Source: Candidatus Aerophobota bacterium (GTDB lineage Bacteria; Aerophobota; Aerophobia; Aerophobales; AE-B3A). From it: a stretch of 5,663 bases of DNA. The stretch is from NCBI GenBank assembly GCA_030672445.1, contig DAOVGK010000001.1:1-5663 (forward strand), given 5' to 3'. Shown one piece after another: positions 1 to 5,663 of the stretch. The translations under genes and the position numbers were made by a program. Within the stretch, counting starts at the first letter, position 1. The number at the start of each line of letters is the position of its first letter. The notes beneath the pieces are model-generated. The model did not search any database and was not told the origin of the DNA. It was given only the letters and a program-made list of their open reading frames with translations.

Positions 1-1
1 C

Positions 2-1030
2 TTAACTAGAACCATCAATGACTATATTAAGAAAGAGGAAAACAAGCCAGTCGTTCTCTTAGGAGAAGACGTAAGGGAAGGTCTAACGGCTATTATTAAT
101 ATGAAGATTCCCAATCCTCAGTTTGAGGGACAGACAAAAACCAGATTAGGCAATACTGAAGCCAAGGGAATTGTGGAATCCATCGTTTATAAAAATCTCT
201 CCCGATACCTGGAGGAGAATCCCACCATAGGTAAATTGGTAATACAGAATGTTCTCTCTGCCTCGCGGGTGCGACAGACTGCCCAAAAAGCAAGGGAAAT
301 AGCCCGAAGGAAGGAAAGTCTGGGAGGAGGAACCCTTCCTGGTAAACTGGCTGCTTGCTCGGAGGATAATCCCGAAAGGAATGAGCTTTTCATAGTGGAG
401 GGGGATTCAGCAGGAGGCTCAGCTAAACAAGCAAGAGATAGGCATTTTCAGGCTATCCTGCCCTTAAGGGGAAAAATTCTCAACGTGGAAAAGACTCATC
501 TAGTCAAGATTCTCAATAATGAAGAGATAAAATCTATGATCGCCGCTATCGGCACCCGTATTAAGGATGAATTCAATCTGTCCAGACTGAGATACCACAA
601 AATCATCCTTATGAGTGATGCGGATGTGGATGGAGCTCATATCAGGACTCTTATTCTCACCTTCTTTTATCGGTATATGCAGGATTTAATTAGAGAGGGC
701 CATGTTTACATCGCCCAACCACCTCTCTATAAGGTTAATGGTAAAAATAAAGAATATTTTCTTTACCGCGAGGAGAGTTTAAAGGAATTAAGAAAAGAGC
801 TGGGGGAGGAAAAATTAGAGATTCAACGCTATAAAGGTCTAGGAGAGATGAACCCCGAACAGCTCTGGCAAGGCACCATGAATCCGGCCACCCGCACCAT
901 CTATCAGGTTTCCATAGAGGATGCGGTCCAGGCCGATGAGCTATTTACCATCCTCATGGGAGGAGAAGTTGAGCCTCGTCGTAGGTTCATTGAGGATCAC
1001 GCCCTGGAAGTAACCAACCTGGATGTATAA
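2..1030 (+). CDS. gyrB: DNA gyrase subunit B, C-terminal part (5' end outside window)
   Basis: The frame is open from base 2 with no start in view, so this is the last 342 residues of GyrB; the ATG at 101 is internal. GyrB powers negative supercoiling and carries the TOPRIM half of the DNA-cleavage site. The fragment begins at the end of the transducer domain, with GEDVREGL (about 21-28) and the QTK loop (44-46) that contacts ATP in this family. TOPRIM follows: VEGDSAGGSAKQ with the metal-binding Glu at fragment residue 133, PLRGKILNVEK, and DADVDG with Asp at 206, 208 and 210. The tail has RYKGLGEMN and QLWQGTMNP and ends NLDV, a normal GyrB C-terminus. There is no large insertion of the E. 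coli type. ParE is the alternative, but the neighbouring gene has a true GyrA box, so GyrB is strongly favoured. It ends in TAA and gyrA begins 175 nt later. Confidence 0.98.
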   Translation, partial: LTRTINDYIKKEENKPVVLLGEDVREGLTAIINMKIPNPQFEGQTKTRLGNTEAKGIVESIVYKNLSRYLEENPTIGKLVIQNVLSASRVRQTAQKAREIARRKESLGGGTLPGKLAACSEDNPERNELFIVEGDSAGGSAKQARDRHFQAILPLRGKILNVEKTHLVKILNNEEIKSMIAAIGTRIKDEFNLSRLRYHKIILMSDADVDGAHIRTLILTFFYRYMQDLIREGHVYIAQPPLYKVNGKNKEYFLYREESLKELRKELGEEKLEIQRYKGLGEMNPEQLWQGTMNPATRTIYQVSIEDAVQADELFTILMGGEVEPRRRFIEDHALEVTNLDV

Positions 1031-1042
1031 ATAAGAGAAGAG

Positions 1043-1193
1043 GTAACTCTTCACCGCAAAGGTCGCAGAGTGCGCAGAGATGAATCAAAACTTAATGAAA
1101 TAACAGAAAAAAATTACTGGTGCAGCTATAATAATTTTCCTGATTCTCAGCGTTCTCGGCGTGCTCTGCGGTGAAATATGATTGAATAGTTAC
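1043..1193. repeat. Imperfect long inverted repeat (MITE-like or hairpin element) between gyrB and gyrA
   Basis: The core arms are 1050-1080 and 1145-1175. Read from the outside inwards both begin TTCACCGCA, and they match at 24 of 31 positions by hand alignment. Each arm is internally periodic: after TTCAC come three 9-nt units (CGCAAAGGT, CGCAGAGTG, CGCAGAGA on the left; CGCAGAGCA, CGCCGAGAA, CGCTGAGAA on the right, read as reverse complement). Pairing continues inwards with GAATCA (1082-1087) against TGATTC (1141-1146), AAAATTA (1110-1116) against TAATTTT (1132-1138), and a tip CTG-GTG-CAG (1117-1125). It continues outwards with GTAACT (1043-1048) against AGTTAC (1188-1193). The whole spacer could fold as one long interrupted hairpin. 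There is no ORF inside and I see no target-site duplication. I infer a non-autonomous repeat or a folded RNA. I recall similar CGCAGAG-rich TTCACCGC-ended repeats in environmental genomes, but could not check this. Confidence 0.75.
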
Positions 1194-1200
1194 AAGGGGG
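1194..1200 (+). promoter_or_regulatory. Ribosome binding site of gyrA
   Basis: AAGGGGG lies 5 nt before the ATG at 1206. It decides the gyrA start: the in-frame TTG at 1182 lies upstream of this site, has no purine-rich site of its own, and would add eight residues not expected in GyrA. The site begins one base after the outermost pairing segment of the upstream inverted repeat (1188-1193), so folding of that repeat could affect ribosome access; this is inference. Confidence 0.8.
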
Positions 1201-1205
1201 TTATC

Positions 1206-3614
1206 ATGGCTTTGGAAGGTAGAATTGCTCCGCTTTATCTGGAAGACGAAATGAAGACTTCTTACCTGAACTATGCTATGAGCGTAATTGTCGGTCGAGC
1301 CTTACCCGATGTGCGAGATGGACTAAAGCCAGTACAACGAAGGATTCTTTATGCCATGCAGGGATTGGGTTTACTTCCCAACAAGCCTTACAGAAAGTCG
1401 GCTCGTCTGGTGGGGGAGGTTTTAGGAAAATACCATCCTCATGGAGATATGGCCGTCTACGATGCTTTGGTAAGAATGGCTCAAGACTTTTCCCTGCGTC
1501 ATCCTTTGGTTGACGGGCAAGGAAATTTTGGCTCTGTGGATGGGGACCCTCCGGCCGCTATGAGGTACACCGAGGTAAAACTCTCACTCATAACCTGGGA
1601 AATGCTTGAAGATCTGGATAAGGATACAGTTGACTTTCTACCCAACTTTGACAACAGCCTCAAAGAGCCCCTTGTTCTACCAGCAAAAATACCTAATCTC
1701 TTATTAAATGGGAGTTCTGGAATAGCCGTAGGGATGGCCACCAATATCCCTCCTCATAATCTGAGTGAGCTGGTGGATGCCTGTATCAGAATGATTGAGG
1801 AGCCTCAAATCTCTATTGACGAGCTTTTAAAAATCGTTAGGGGTCCAGATTTTCCTACCCGGGGGATTATTATAGGAACGAGGGAAATTAAAAGAGCCTA
1901 CCGGTATGGAAAGGCAAAGATAATCTTGCGAGGAAGAGCTAACATCGAAACTAGCCAGGACAGAGAAAGTATTGTTATTACTGAACTTCCCTATCAGGTT
2001 AATAAAGCAAAATTGATTGAGACAATTGCTGGCCTATCTCAGGATAATAGAATAAAGGGGATCAAGAGCCTGCGGGATGAATCGGACAGAAAGGGAATAA
2101 GGATTGTGATAGAGCTTTCCCGCACCACCAGTGCTGAGGTCATTTTAAATCAACTTTATAAATATACTCCTCTTCAGACAACCTTTGGAGTTATTCTTTT
2201 AGCCATACTGGGTGGTAAGCCACGCCTTTTGAACCTGGTCGAGATGCTCCGGTGCTACCTTGATCATCGTAAAGAGGTAGTTACCCGACGGACAAAATTC
2301 CTGCTTTCCCGGGAGAAGAAAAAGGCCCACCTTCTGGAAGGACTCAAGAAAGCTCTGGCGAAACTGGATGAGGTAATTAAAATTATAAGGTCATCTTCCA
2401 ATCCAGAAGAAGCCAGGAGTCACCTCATAAAGTCGCTAAGGCTAAGTGATGAGCAGGCCAGAGCAATTCTGGAGATGAGGCTAGCTCGTCTGACTCATCT
2501 GGAGAGGGATAAAGTGGACCAGGATTATGCCGAATCGGTAAAAAAAATAGCGAAGCTAGAGGAAATGCTGGCAAAGGAGCCCCTGATTTGGGCAACCATT
2601 AAGGAAGAACTTATCCAGATTAAGGAAAAATATGGAGAAGAGAGGCGTACCCTGATTGAGACCCTAGTAAAAGAGTTAACCTTTAAACCAGAAGATTTGA
2701 TCAAAAAAGAGGATATCGTCGTCACTATCACCCGTCATGGCTATATAAAGTACACCTCCTTGAGAGCTTACAAGCGACAAAGACGTGGGGGTAGGGGGAT
2801 GAGCGGTATGCTCACCGAAAAGGGAGATTTTGTAGAGGACCTTTTTATTACTCACACTCATTCTATCCTCTTATTTTTTACCAATCTAGGAAAGGTTCAT
2901 TGGGCCAGAGCCTACGACATTCCTCAAAAGAAGCGATCAGCTAAAGGTAGAGCGCTGGTTAACTTCCTCTCTCTGGGAAAGAATGAGAGAGTGAGCACAA
3001 CTCTGGCCCTGGACAATTTTGAAGATGAAGGTTTTCTGGTTATGGTCACCAAGAAAGGGAAAGTAAAAAAAACCAGGCTTTCCGCTTATTCCCATCCTAA
3101 AAAAGGAGGAATAATGGGAATTCATTTGCAGGAGGAAGATGAGTTAATTAAAGTGATGCTCACTCAAGGTGAAGAAGATATAGTCTTGGTCACCAGGAAA
3201 GGTAAGGCTATTCTTTTTTCTGAAAAAGATGTTCATCCCACAGGAAGAACTTCATTAGGAGTAAAGGGGATCTCTTTAGGGGAAGAGGATGAGGTAATGG
3301 ATGCCGTCATTGCCAAAGAGAATGAAGCTCTGTTCACCGTTACCTCCAAGGGTTACGGGAAAAGAACCCTTTTTGCTAAATACAGAAAAACCAGAAGAGG
3401 CGGCAAAGGAATCATTAACCTACGTTTTGTTCCCCATAAGGGTGAGGTGGTGGGAGCAAAAAGAATAAAGCAAAGTGATGAGGTGATTGTTATCACCCAG
3501 AAGGGAAAGAGTATTCGCCTGGTAGCTAAAAATATCTCCCTTATTGGAAGAAATACCTCCGGTCCTCGCATAATCAGGTTAGGCAAAGATGACGAGGTTA
3601 TTGCTCTGACATGA
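1206..3614 (+). CDS. gyrA: DNA gyrase subunit A
   Basis: This 802-residue protein is the DNA-cleaving and wrapping subunit of gyrase, acting on the chromosome as A2B2 with GyrB. The N-terminus has [21 protein letters not shown], then the winged-helix region KYHPHGD (75-81) and AMRYTE with the catalytic Arg120-Tyr121 pair (E. coli Arg121-Tyr122). Ile173 in [14 protein letters not shown] matches the E. coli DNA-intercalating Ile174. The coiled-coil region contains [11 protein letters not shown] from 423. From about residue 503 six beta-pinwheel blades are recognisable. The first carries the gyrase-specific GyrA box QRRGGRG (525-531), which argues against ParC, and the fifth a second box-like TRRGGKG (729-735). 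There is no long acidic tail as in E. coli. Residue 82 is Met where E. coli has Ser83, while Asp86 (E. coli Asp87) is kept. The start is ATG 1206, chosen for its ribosome binding site. The TGA stop overlaps the fabD start. Confidence 0.98.
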   Translation: MALEGRIAPLYLEDEMKTSYLNYAMSVIVGRALPDVRDGLKPVQRRILYAMQGLGLLPNKPYRKSARLVGEVLGKYHPHGDMAVYDALVRMAQDFSLRHPLVDGQGNFGSVDGDPPAAMRYTEVKLSLITWEMLEDLDKDTVDFLPNFDNSLKEPLVLPAKIPNLLLNGSSGIAVGMATNIPPHNLSELVDACIRMIEEPQISIDELLKIVRGPDFPTRGIIIGTREIKRAYRYGKAKIILRGRANIETSQDRESIVITELPYQVNKAKLIETIAGLSQDNRIKGIKSLRDESDRKGIRIVIELSRTTSAEVILNQLYKYTPLQTTFGVILLAILGGKPRLLNLVEMLRCYLDHRKEVVTRRTKFLLSREKKKAHLLEGLKKALAKLDEVIKIIRSSSNPEEARSHLIKSLRLSDEQARAILEMRLARLTHLERDKVDQDYAESVKKIAKLEEMLAKEPLIWATIKEELIQIKEKYGEERRTLIETLVKELTFKPEDLIKKEDIVVTITRHGYIKYTSLRAYKRQRRGGRGMSGMLTEKGDFVEDLFITHTHSILLFFTNLGKVHWARAYDIPQKKRSAKGRALVNFLSLGKNERVSTTLALDNFEDEGFLVMVTKKGKVKKTRLSAYSHPKKGGIMGIHLQEEDELIKVMLTQGEEDIVLVTRKGKAILFSEKDVHPTGRTSLGVKGISLGEEDEVMDAVIAKENEALFTVTSKGYGKRTLFAKYRKTRRGGKGIINLRFVPHKGEVVGAKRIKQSDEVIVITQKGKSIRLVAKNISLIGRNTSGPRIIRLGKDDEVIALT

Positions 3615-4534
3615 GAAAAATAGCTTTCCTTTTTCCCGGACAGGGTTCTCAACACGTAGGAATGGGAAGAAGATTCATTGATGGGTATGAAGAAGCCCGA
3701 AAAATCTTCCGGCAGACAAGGAAAGTCCTAGATTTTGATCTTGAGCTACTATGTAATCACGGCCCGGAAGAAGAGCTGAAAAAGACGGCTAATGCTCAGC
3801 CAGCTCTGTTGACGGTGAACTGGATCCTTACCAGAGTTTTGAGAGAGGCGGGGATAGAGCCAACCGTAGTAGCCGGACACAGTCTAGGAGAGTACAGTGC
3901 GGTACTTTGCGCTAAGGTGGTTGACTATCCTGCTGCCTTAAGACTGGTTCGCCGAAGAGCCCAGCTTATGGAGGAGGCCTCAGCTGCCGTAGATGGTGAA
4001 ATGGCAGCCGTAATTGGACTACCCAGAGAGGCAGTTTTGTCAATTTGCCAGAAAATCAAAGGAGTAGAGGCGGTCAACTTTAATTCTCCCTCTCAGGTGG
4101 TTATTGCTGGGGAAAAAAAAGCAGTAGAAATAGTGAGTGAGAAGTTGAAGCAGGAGGGGGCAAAAAAGGTTATTTCCCTTGCGGTAAGCGGGCCCTTTCA
4201 CACCTCCTTTATGAGGCGGGCAGCTTTAAAATTCAGTCAAGAATTAGATCGCATCTCTTTCTCAAATCCTTGCTGTAAAGTTCTCACCAACGCCTTTGCC
4301 CGGTATGCCTTGAGTGCCGAAGAAATTAAAATGGCCCTCCGTATGCAGATGGATCATCCCGTTCTCTGGGAGGATTCTATGAGGAGACTCCTTTCTGACA
4401 GAATCGATCTATTCATTGAAGTAGGACCAGGTAAGGTTCTAGGGGGGCTCCTGCGAAAAATTGACAGGAGAACATTGGCTTTGGGAATGGAAAATCCCGA
4501 GGATCTGAAGAGAATTGAAGACTACTGCAGCTAA
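3611..4534 (+). CDS. fabD: Malonyl-CoA:acyl carrier protein transacylase
   Basis: FabD moves the malonyl group from CoA to the phosphopantetheine thiol of acyl carrier protein, supplying the extender unit for type II fatty-acid synthesis in the cytoplasm. At 307 residues it has the usual family length. Visible motifs are FPGQGSQ with the oxyanion-hole Gln11, [10 protein letters not shown] with nucleophile Ser91, the malonyl-carboxylate-binding Arg at about 116 ([10 protein letters not shown]), [10 protein letters not shown] (158-167), SGPFHTSFM with catalytic His197, and EVGPGKVL near the C-terminus. The E. coli equivalents are Ser92, Arg117 and His201. The ATG lies inside the gyrA stop (ATGA). 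Only a weak GAGG (3594-3597) sits 13 nt upstream, so expression probably depends on ribosomes finishing gyrA. No fabH, fabG or acpP lies next to it here, and the downstream neighbour is convergent, so it is the last gene of its transcription unit. Membership of a stand-alone polyketide system is unlikely at this size and context. Confidence 0.96.
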   Translation: MRKIAFLFPGQGSQHVGMGRRFIDGYEEARKIFRQTRKVLDFDLELLCNHGPEEELKKTANAQPALLTVNWILTRVLREAGIEPTVVAGHSLGEYSAVLCAKVVDYPAALRLVRRRAQLMEEASAAVDGEMAAVIGLPREAVLSICQKIKGVEAVNFNSPSQVVIAGEKKAVEIVSEKLKQEGAKKVISLAVSGPFHTSFMRRAALKFSQELDRISFSNPCCKVLTNAFARYALSAEEIKMALRMQMDHPVLWEDSMRRLLSDRIDLFIEVGPGKVLGGLLRKIDRRTLALGMENPEDLKRIEDYCS

Positions 4535-4570
4535 ATTTTATTTCCTAACCTCTTCCTCTCTTCAACTCTT
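4508..4570. terminator. Possible weak stem at the convergent fabD/dehydrogenase junction
   Basis: AAGAG-AA-TTGAAG (4508-4520) can pair with CTTCAACTCTT (4560-4570), giving 11 base pairs with a two-base bulge and a loop of about 39 nt. It spans the 34-nt gap between two convergent genes and touches both stop regions, as a shared bidirectional terminator would. The loop is long, the stem is A+T-rich and no U-tract follows on either strand, so it is not a canonical intrinsic terminator. No better hairpin is seen in the gap; it may be chance. Confidence 0.2.
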
Positions 4571-5663
4571 ACCTCTGAACTGAAATCTCTGCTTTGCTCC
4601 CAAAACAAGAAATGAGAGAGCGGCCAGACATCATTTTTTCACTGACAACGGCAAATTTTGCTGGTCTTGGTCCGTAGGGTTCCTGGTTATACCTAACGCC
4701 ACTATTAATTAAATAATCAACCAAATCTCCAATATTTTCTGTGGTGCCTGCCATGACCAGTGGTTTCATAATTTCTTTCCTCAACTGTCCATTAATTTTT
4801 AGCGCTGCAATAGTTTCCTTCCATGATTCATTATCTCTGCCCATTACCCTAATTCCTTTAACACCATTGAGGTTTAACTCTTCAATTCCTGCCCTACCAG
4901 TCACAAATGTATAAATATCCACATTGCTGCCGGGAATCATAACTTTCTTTCCTCCTGCAGGAAGACCATAATAAAATATTTTACCCTTTGGAGAAGCATA
5001 CTCTATTACCATCCTCTGGATTTTTTCCTGTCCAGTTAACTCAATATTTACAAATCCATTTTCTTGTCCCAGTTTTTTCTTTAGCCGATTTAACCTTTCA
5101 TAATCATCAGAATTTACCAAGTAAAAGTTAGCATCTAAATCTCTTAGGCATCTTTTCATATACATCATAGCTGGTTTTCCTCGGTAAATTAAAACAAGAT
5201 TCTTAACCCCCTTGTTGGCAAAGGAGGGAACCATATACAGCGCCTGAGCACCGCAACCACCCCATATAGCAAGAGTTTCGGGCACTCTACCACATTTTTC
5301 TCTAACCATTCTTTCCATCTTGACTGTATTTCCAAATGGTTCTGCAAGTGAGGGAAAGAAATTTAGCCTTTCTATACCCTGGGTTGGTTTTGCACAGGAT
5401 TGGTGTATAGAAACAAATTCTGCAAAGGCTCCATTTCTTACCCAATCTTGGGGATTTCCAGATTTATACCAGCCCAGAAAACCCTCTTTTTGGCATCCAT
5501 CAAATTTTCCCTCTAAACATAAACTACACTGTAGGCATGGGTAATGTTCTTCAACCACAACTATCTGGCCAATAAGAGTCTTATTAACATTTTTACCAAC
5601 ACCAACAATCCTTCCAGCAAATTCATGACCGAATATTGTCTTTTTTAAATCGCCAGTTAAATC
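4569..5663 (-). CDS. Zinc-dependent medium-chain dehydrogenase, 5' end outside window
   Basis: The frame stays open to the right edge, giving 364 residues without a start; the GTG at 5558 is internal, because the conserved GHEFAG motif lies upstream of it. This is a medium-chain dehydrogenase/reductase (alcohol, sorbitol or threonine dehydrogenase superfamily), which oxidises an alcohol or polyol with NAD(P). GHEFAGRIVGVG (fragment 12-23) supplies the catalytic-zinc His13 and Glu14. Cys43, 46, 49 and 57 form the CxxCxxCx7C structural zinc lobe. AEP (107-109) matches the family's conserved EP. The first catalytic Cys must lie outside the window. The Rossmann motif is altered: GGCGAQA (135-141) has Ala at the third glycine position of GxGxxG, and the end of the second strand reads LIYR (158-161) instead of an Asp. 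Substrate and cofactor are unknown. Sampled G+C is about 40% against about 47% in gyrA. It is convergent with fabD across 34 nt. Confidence 0.85.
   Translation of the reverse strand, partial: DLTGDLKKTIFGHEFAGRIVGVGKNVNKTLIGQIVVVEEHYPCLQCSLCLEGKFDGCQKEGFLGWYKSGNPQDWVRNGAFAEFVSIHQSCAKPTQGIERLNFFPSLAEPFGNTVKMERMVREKCGRVPETLAIWGGCGAQALYMVPSFANKGVKNLVLIYRGKPAMMYMKRCLRDLDANFYLVNSDDYERLNRLKKKLGQENGFVNIELTGQEKIQRMVIEYASPKGKIFYYGLPAGGKKVMIPGSNVDIYTFVTGRAGIEELNLNGVKGIRVMGRDNESWKETIAALKINGQLRKEIMKPLVMAGTTENIGDLVDYLINSGVRYNQEPYGPRPAKFAVVSEKMMSGRSLISCFGSKAEISVQR

Noticed and set aside
101..103. ATG as the start of a short gyrB
   Set aside because: The frame upstream to base 2 encodes conserved GyrB sequence (GEDVREGL), so the ATG is internal and the gene is cut by the window edge.
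1043..1193. Rho-independent terminator after gyrB
   Set aside because: The hairpin is long and imperfect and is followed by ATATGATTGAAT rather than a T-run, and gyrA directly downstream is expected to be co-transcribed.
1182..1205. In-frame TTG as an earlier gyrA start
   Set aside because: It has no ribosome binding site upstream, while AAGGGGG is perfectly placed for the ATG at 1206; the extra eight residues do not resemble a GyrA N-terminus.
1206..3614. Topoisomerase IV subunit ParC instead of GyrA
   Set aside because: The gyrase-specific box QRRGGRG and a complete six-blade C-terminal domain are present.
3353..3655. Minus-strand open frame of 100 codons across the gyrA end and fabD start
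   Set aside because: Both genes on the other strand are certain from conserved motifs; the antisense frame has only a hydrophobic composition typical of reversed coding sequence.
5320..5544. Plus-strand open frame of 74 codons opposite the dehydrogenase
   Set aside because: It lies wholly within the conserved dehydrogenase coding strand, has no recognisable motif, and is explained as a shadow frame.
5556..5558. GTG as the start of the dehydrogenase
   Set aside because: The frame continues upstream to the window edge and encodes the conserved GHEFAG catalytic-zinc motif, so the true start is outside the window.
1..5663. CRISPR array, tRNA or rRNA gene, insertion sequence with transposase, or defence cluster
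   Set aside because: No regularly spaced direct repeats with unique spacers, no tRNA- or rRNA-like sequence recognised by eye, and no transposase or defence protein in any frame; nearly all bases belong to the four genes.

Overview
The window is an ordinary bacterial chromosomal segment carrying the 3' part of gyrB, a complete gyrA, a complete fabD, and on the opposite strand the 3' part of a zinc-dependent medium-chain dehydrogenase. The single-copy housekeeping genes, Shine-Dalgarno-led starts and lack of any phage, plasmid or defence genes point to a bacterial chromosome. G+C counted on sampled 60-base rows is about 47% in gyrA and about 40% in the dehydrogenase. I cannot name the phylum. 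The GyrB lacks the large insertion of gammaproteobacterial GyrB and the GyrA lacks a long acidic tail, so a gammaproteobacterium is unlikely. An uncultivated lineage is plausible but is inference.

Layout: gyrB (2-1030, + strand, 5' end outside the window) is followed by a 175-nt spacer. Most of this spacer is an imperfect long inverted repeat whose arms are each built of 9-nt units resembling CGCAGAGnn. gyrA (1206-3614, +) follows, with a clear ribosome binding site just outside the repeat. fabD (3611-4534, +) overlaps the gyrA stop by four bases (ATGA). After a 34-nt gap comes the convergent dehydrogenase gene (4569 to the right edge, - strand, 5' end outside the window).

How the genes work together: GyrB (ATPase and TOPRIM) and GyrA (DNA cleavage and wrapping) form the A2B2 gyrase that introduces negative supercoils. 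FabD loads malonyl units onto acyl carrier protein for fatty-acid synthesis. It has no functional link to gyrase, but the overlap suggests co-transcription and translational coupling with gyrA. The dehydrogenase is a separate unit of unknown substrate.

I found no convincing undescribed multi-gene system. The observations most worth a second look are the repeat element inside the gyrase operon, the Met at the GyrA position equivalent to E. coli Ser83, the gyrA-fabD coupling, and the altered nucleotide-binding motif of the dehydrogenase.
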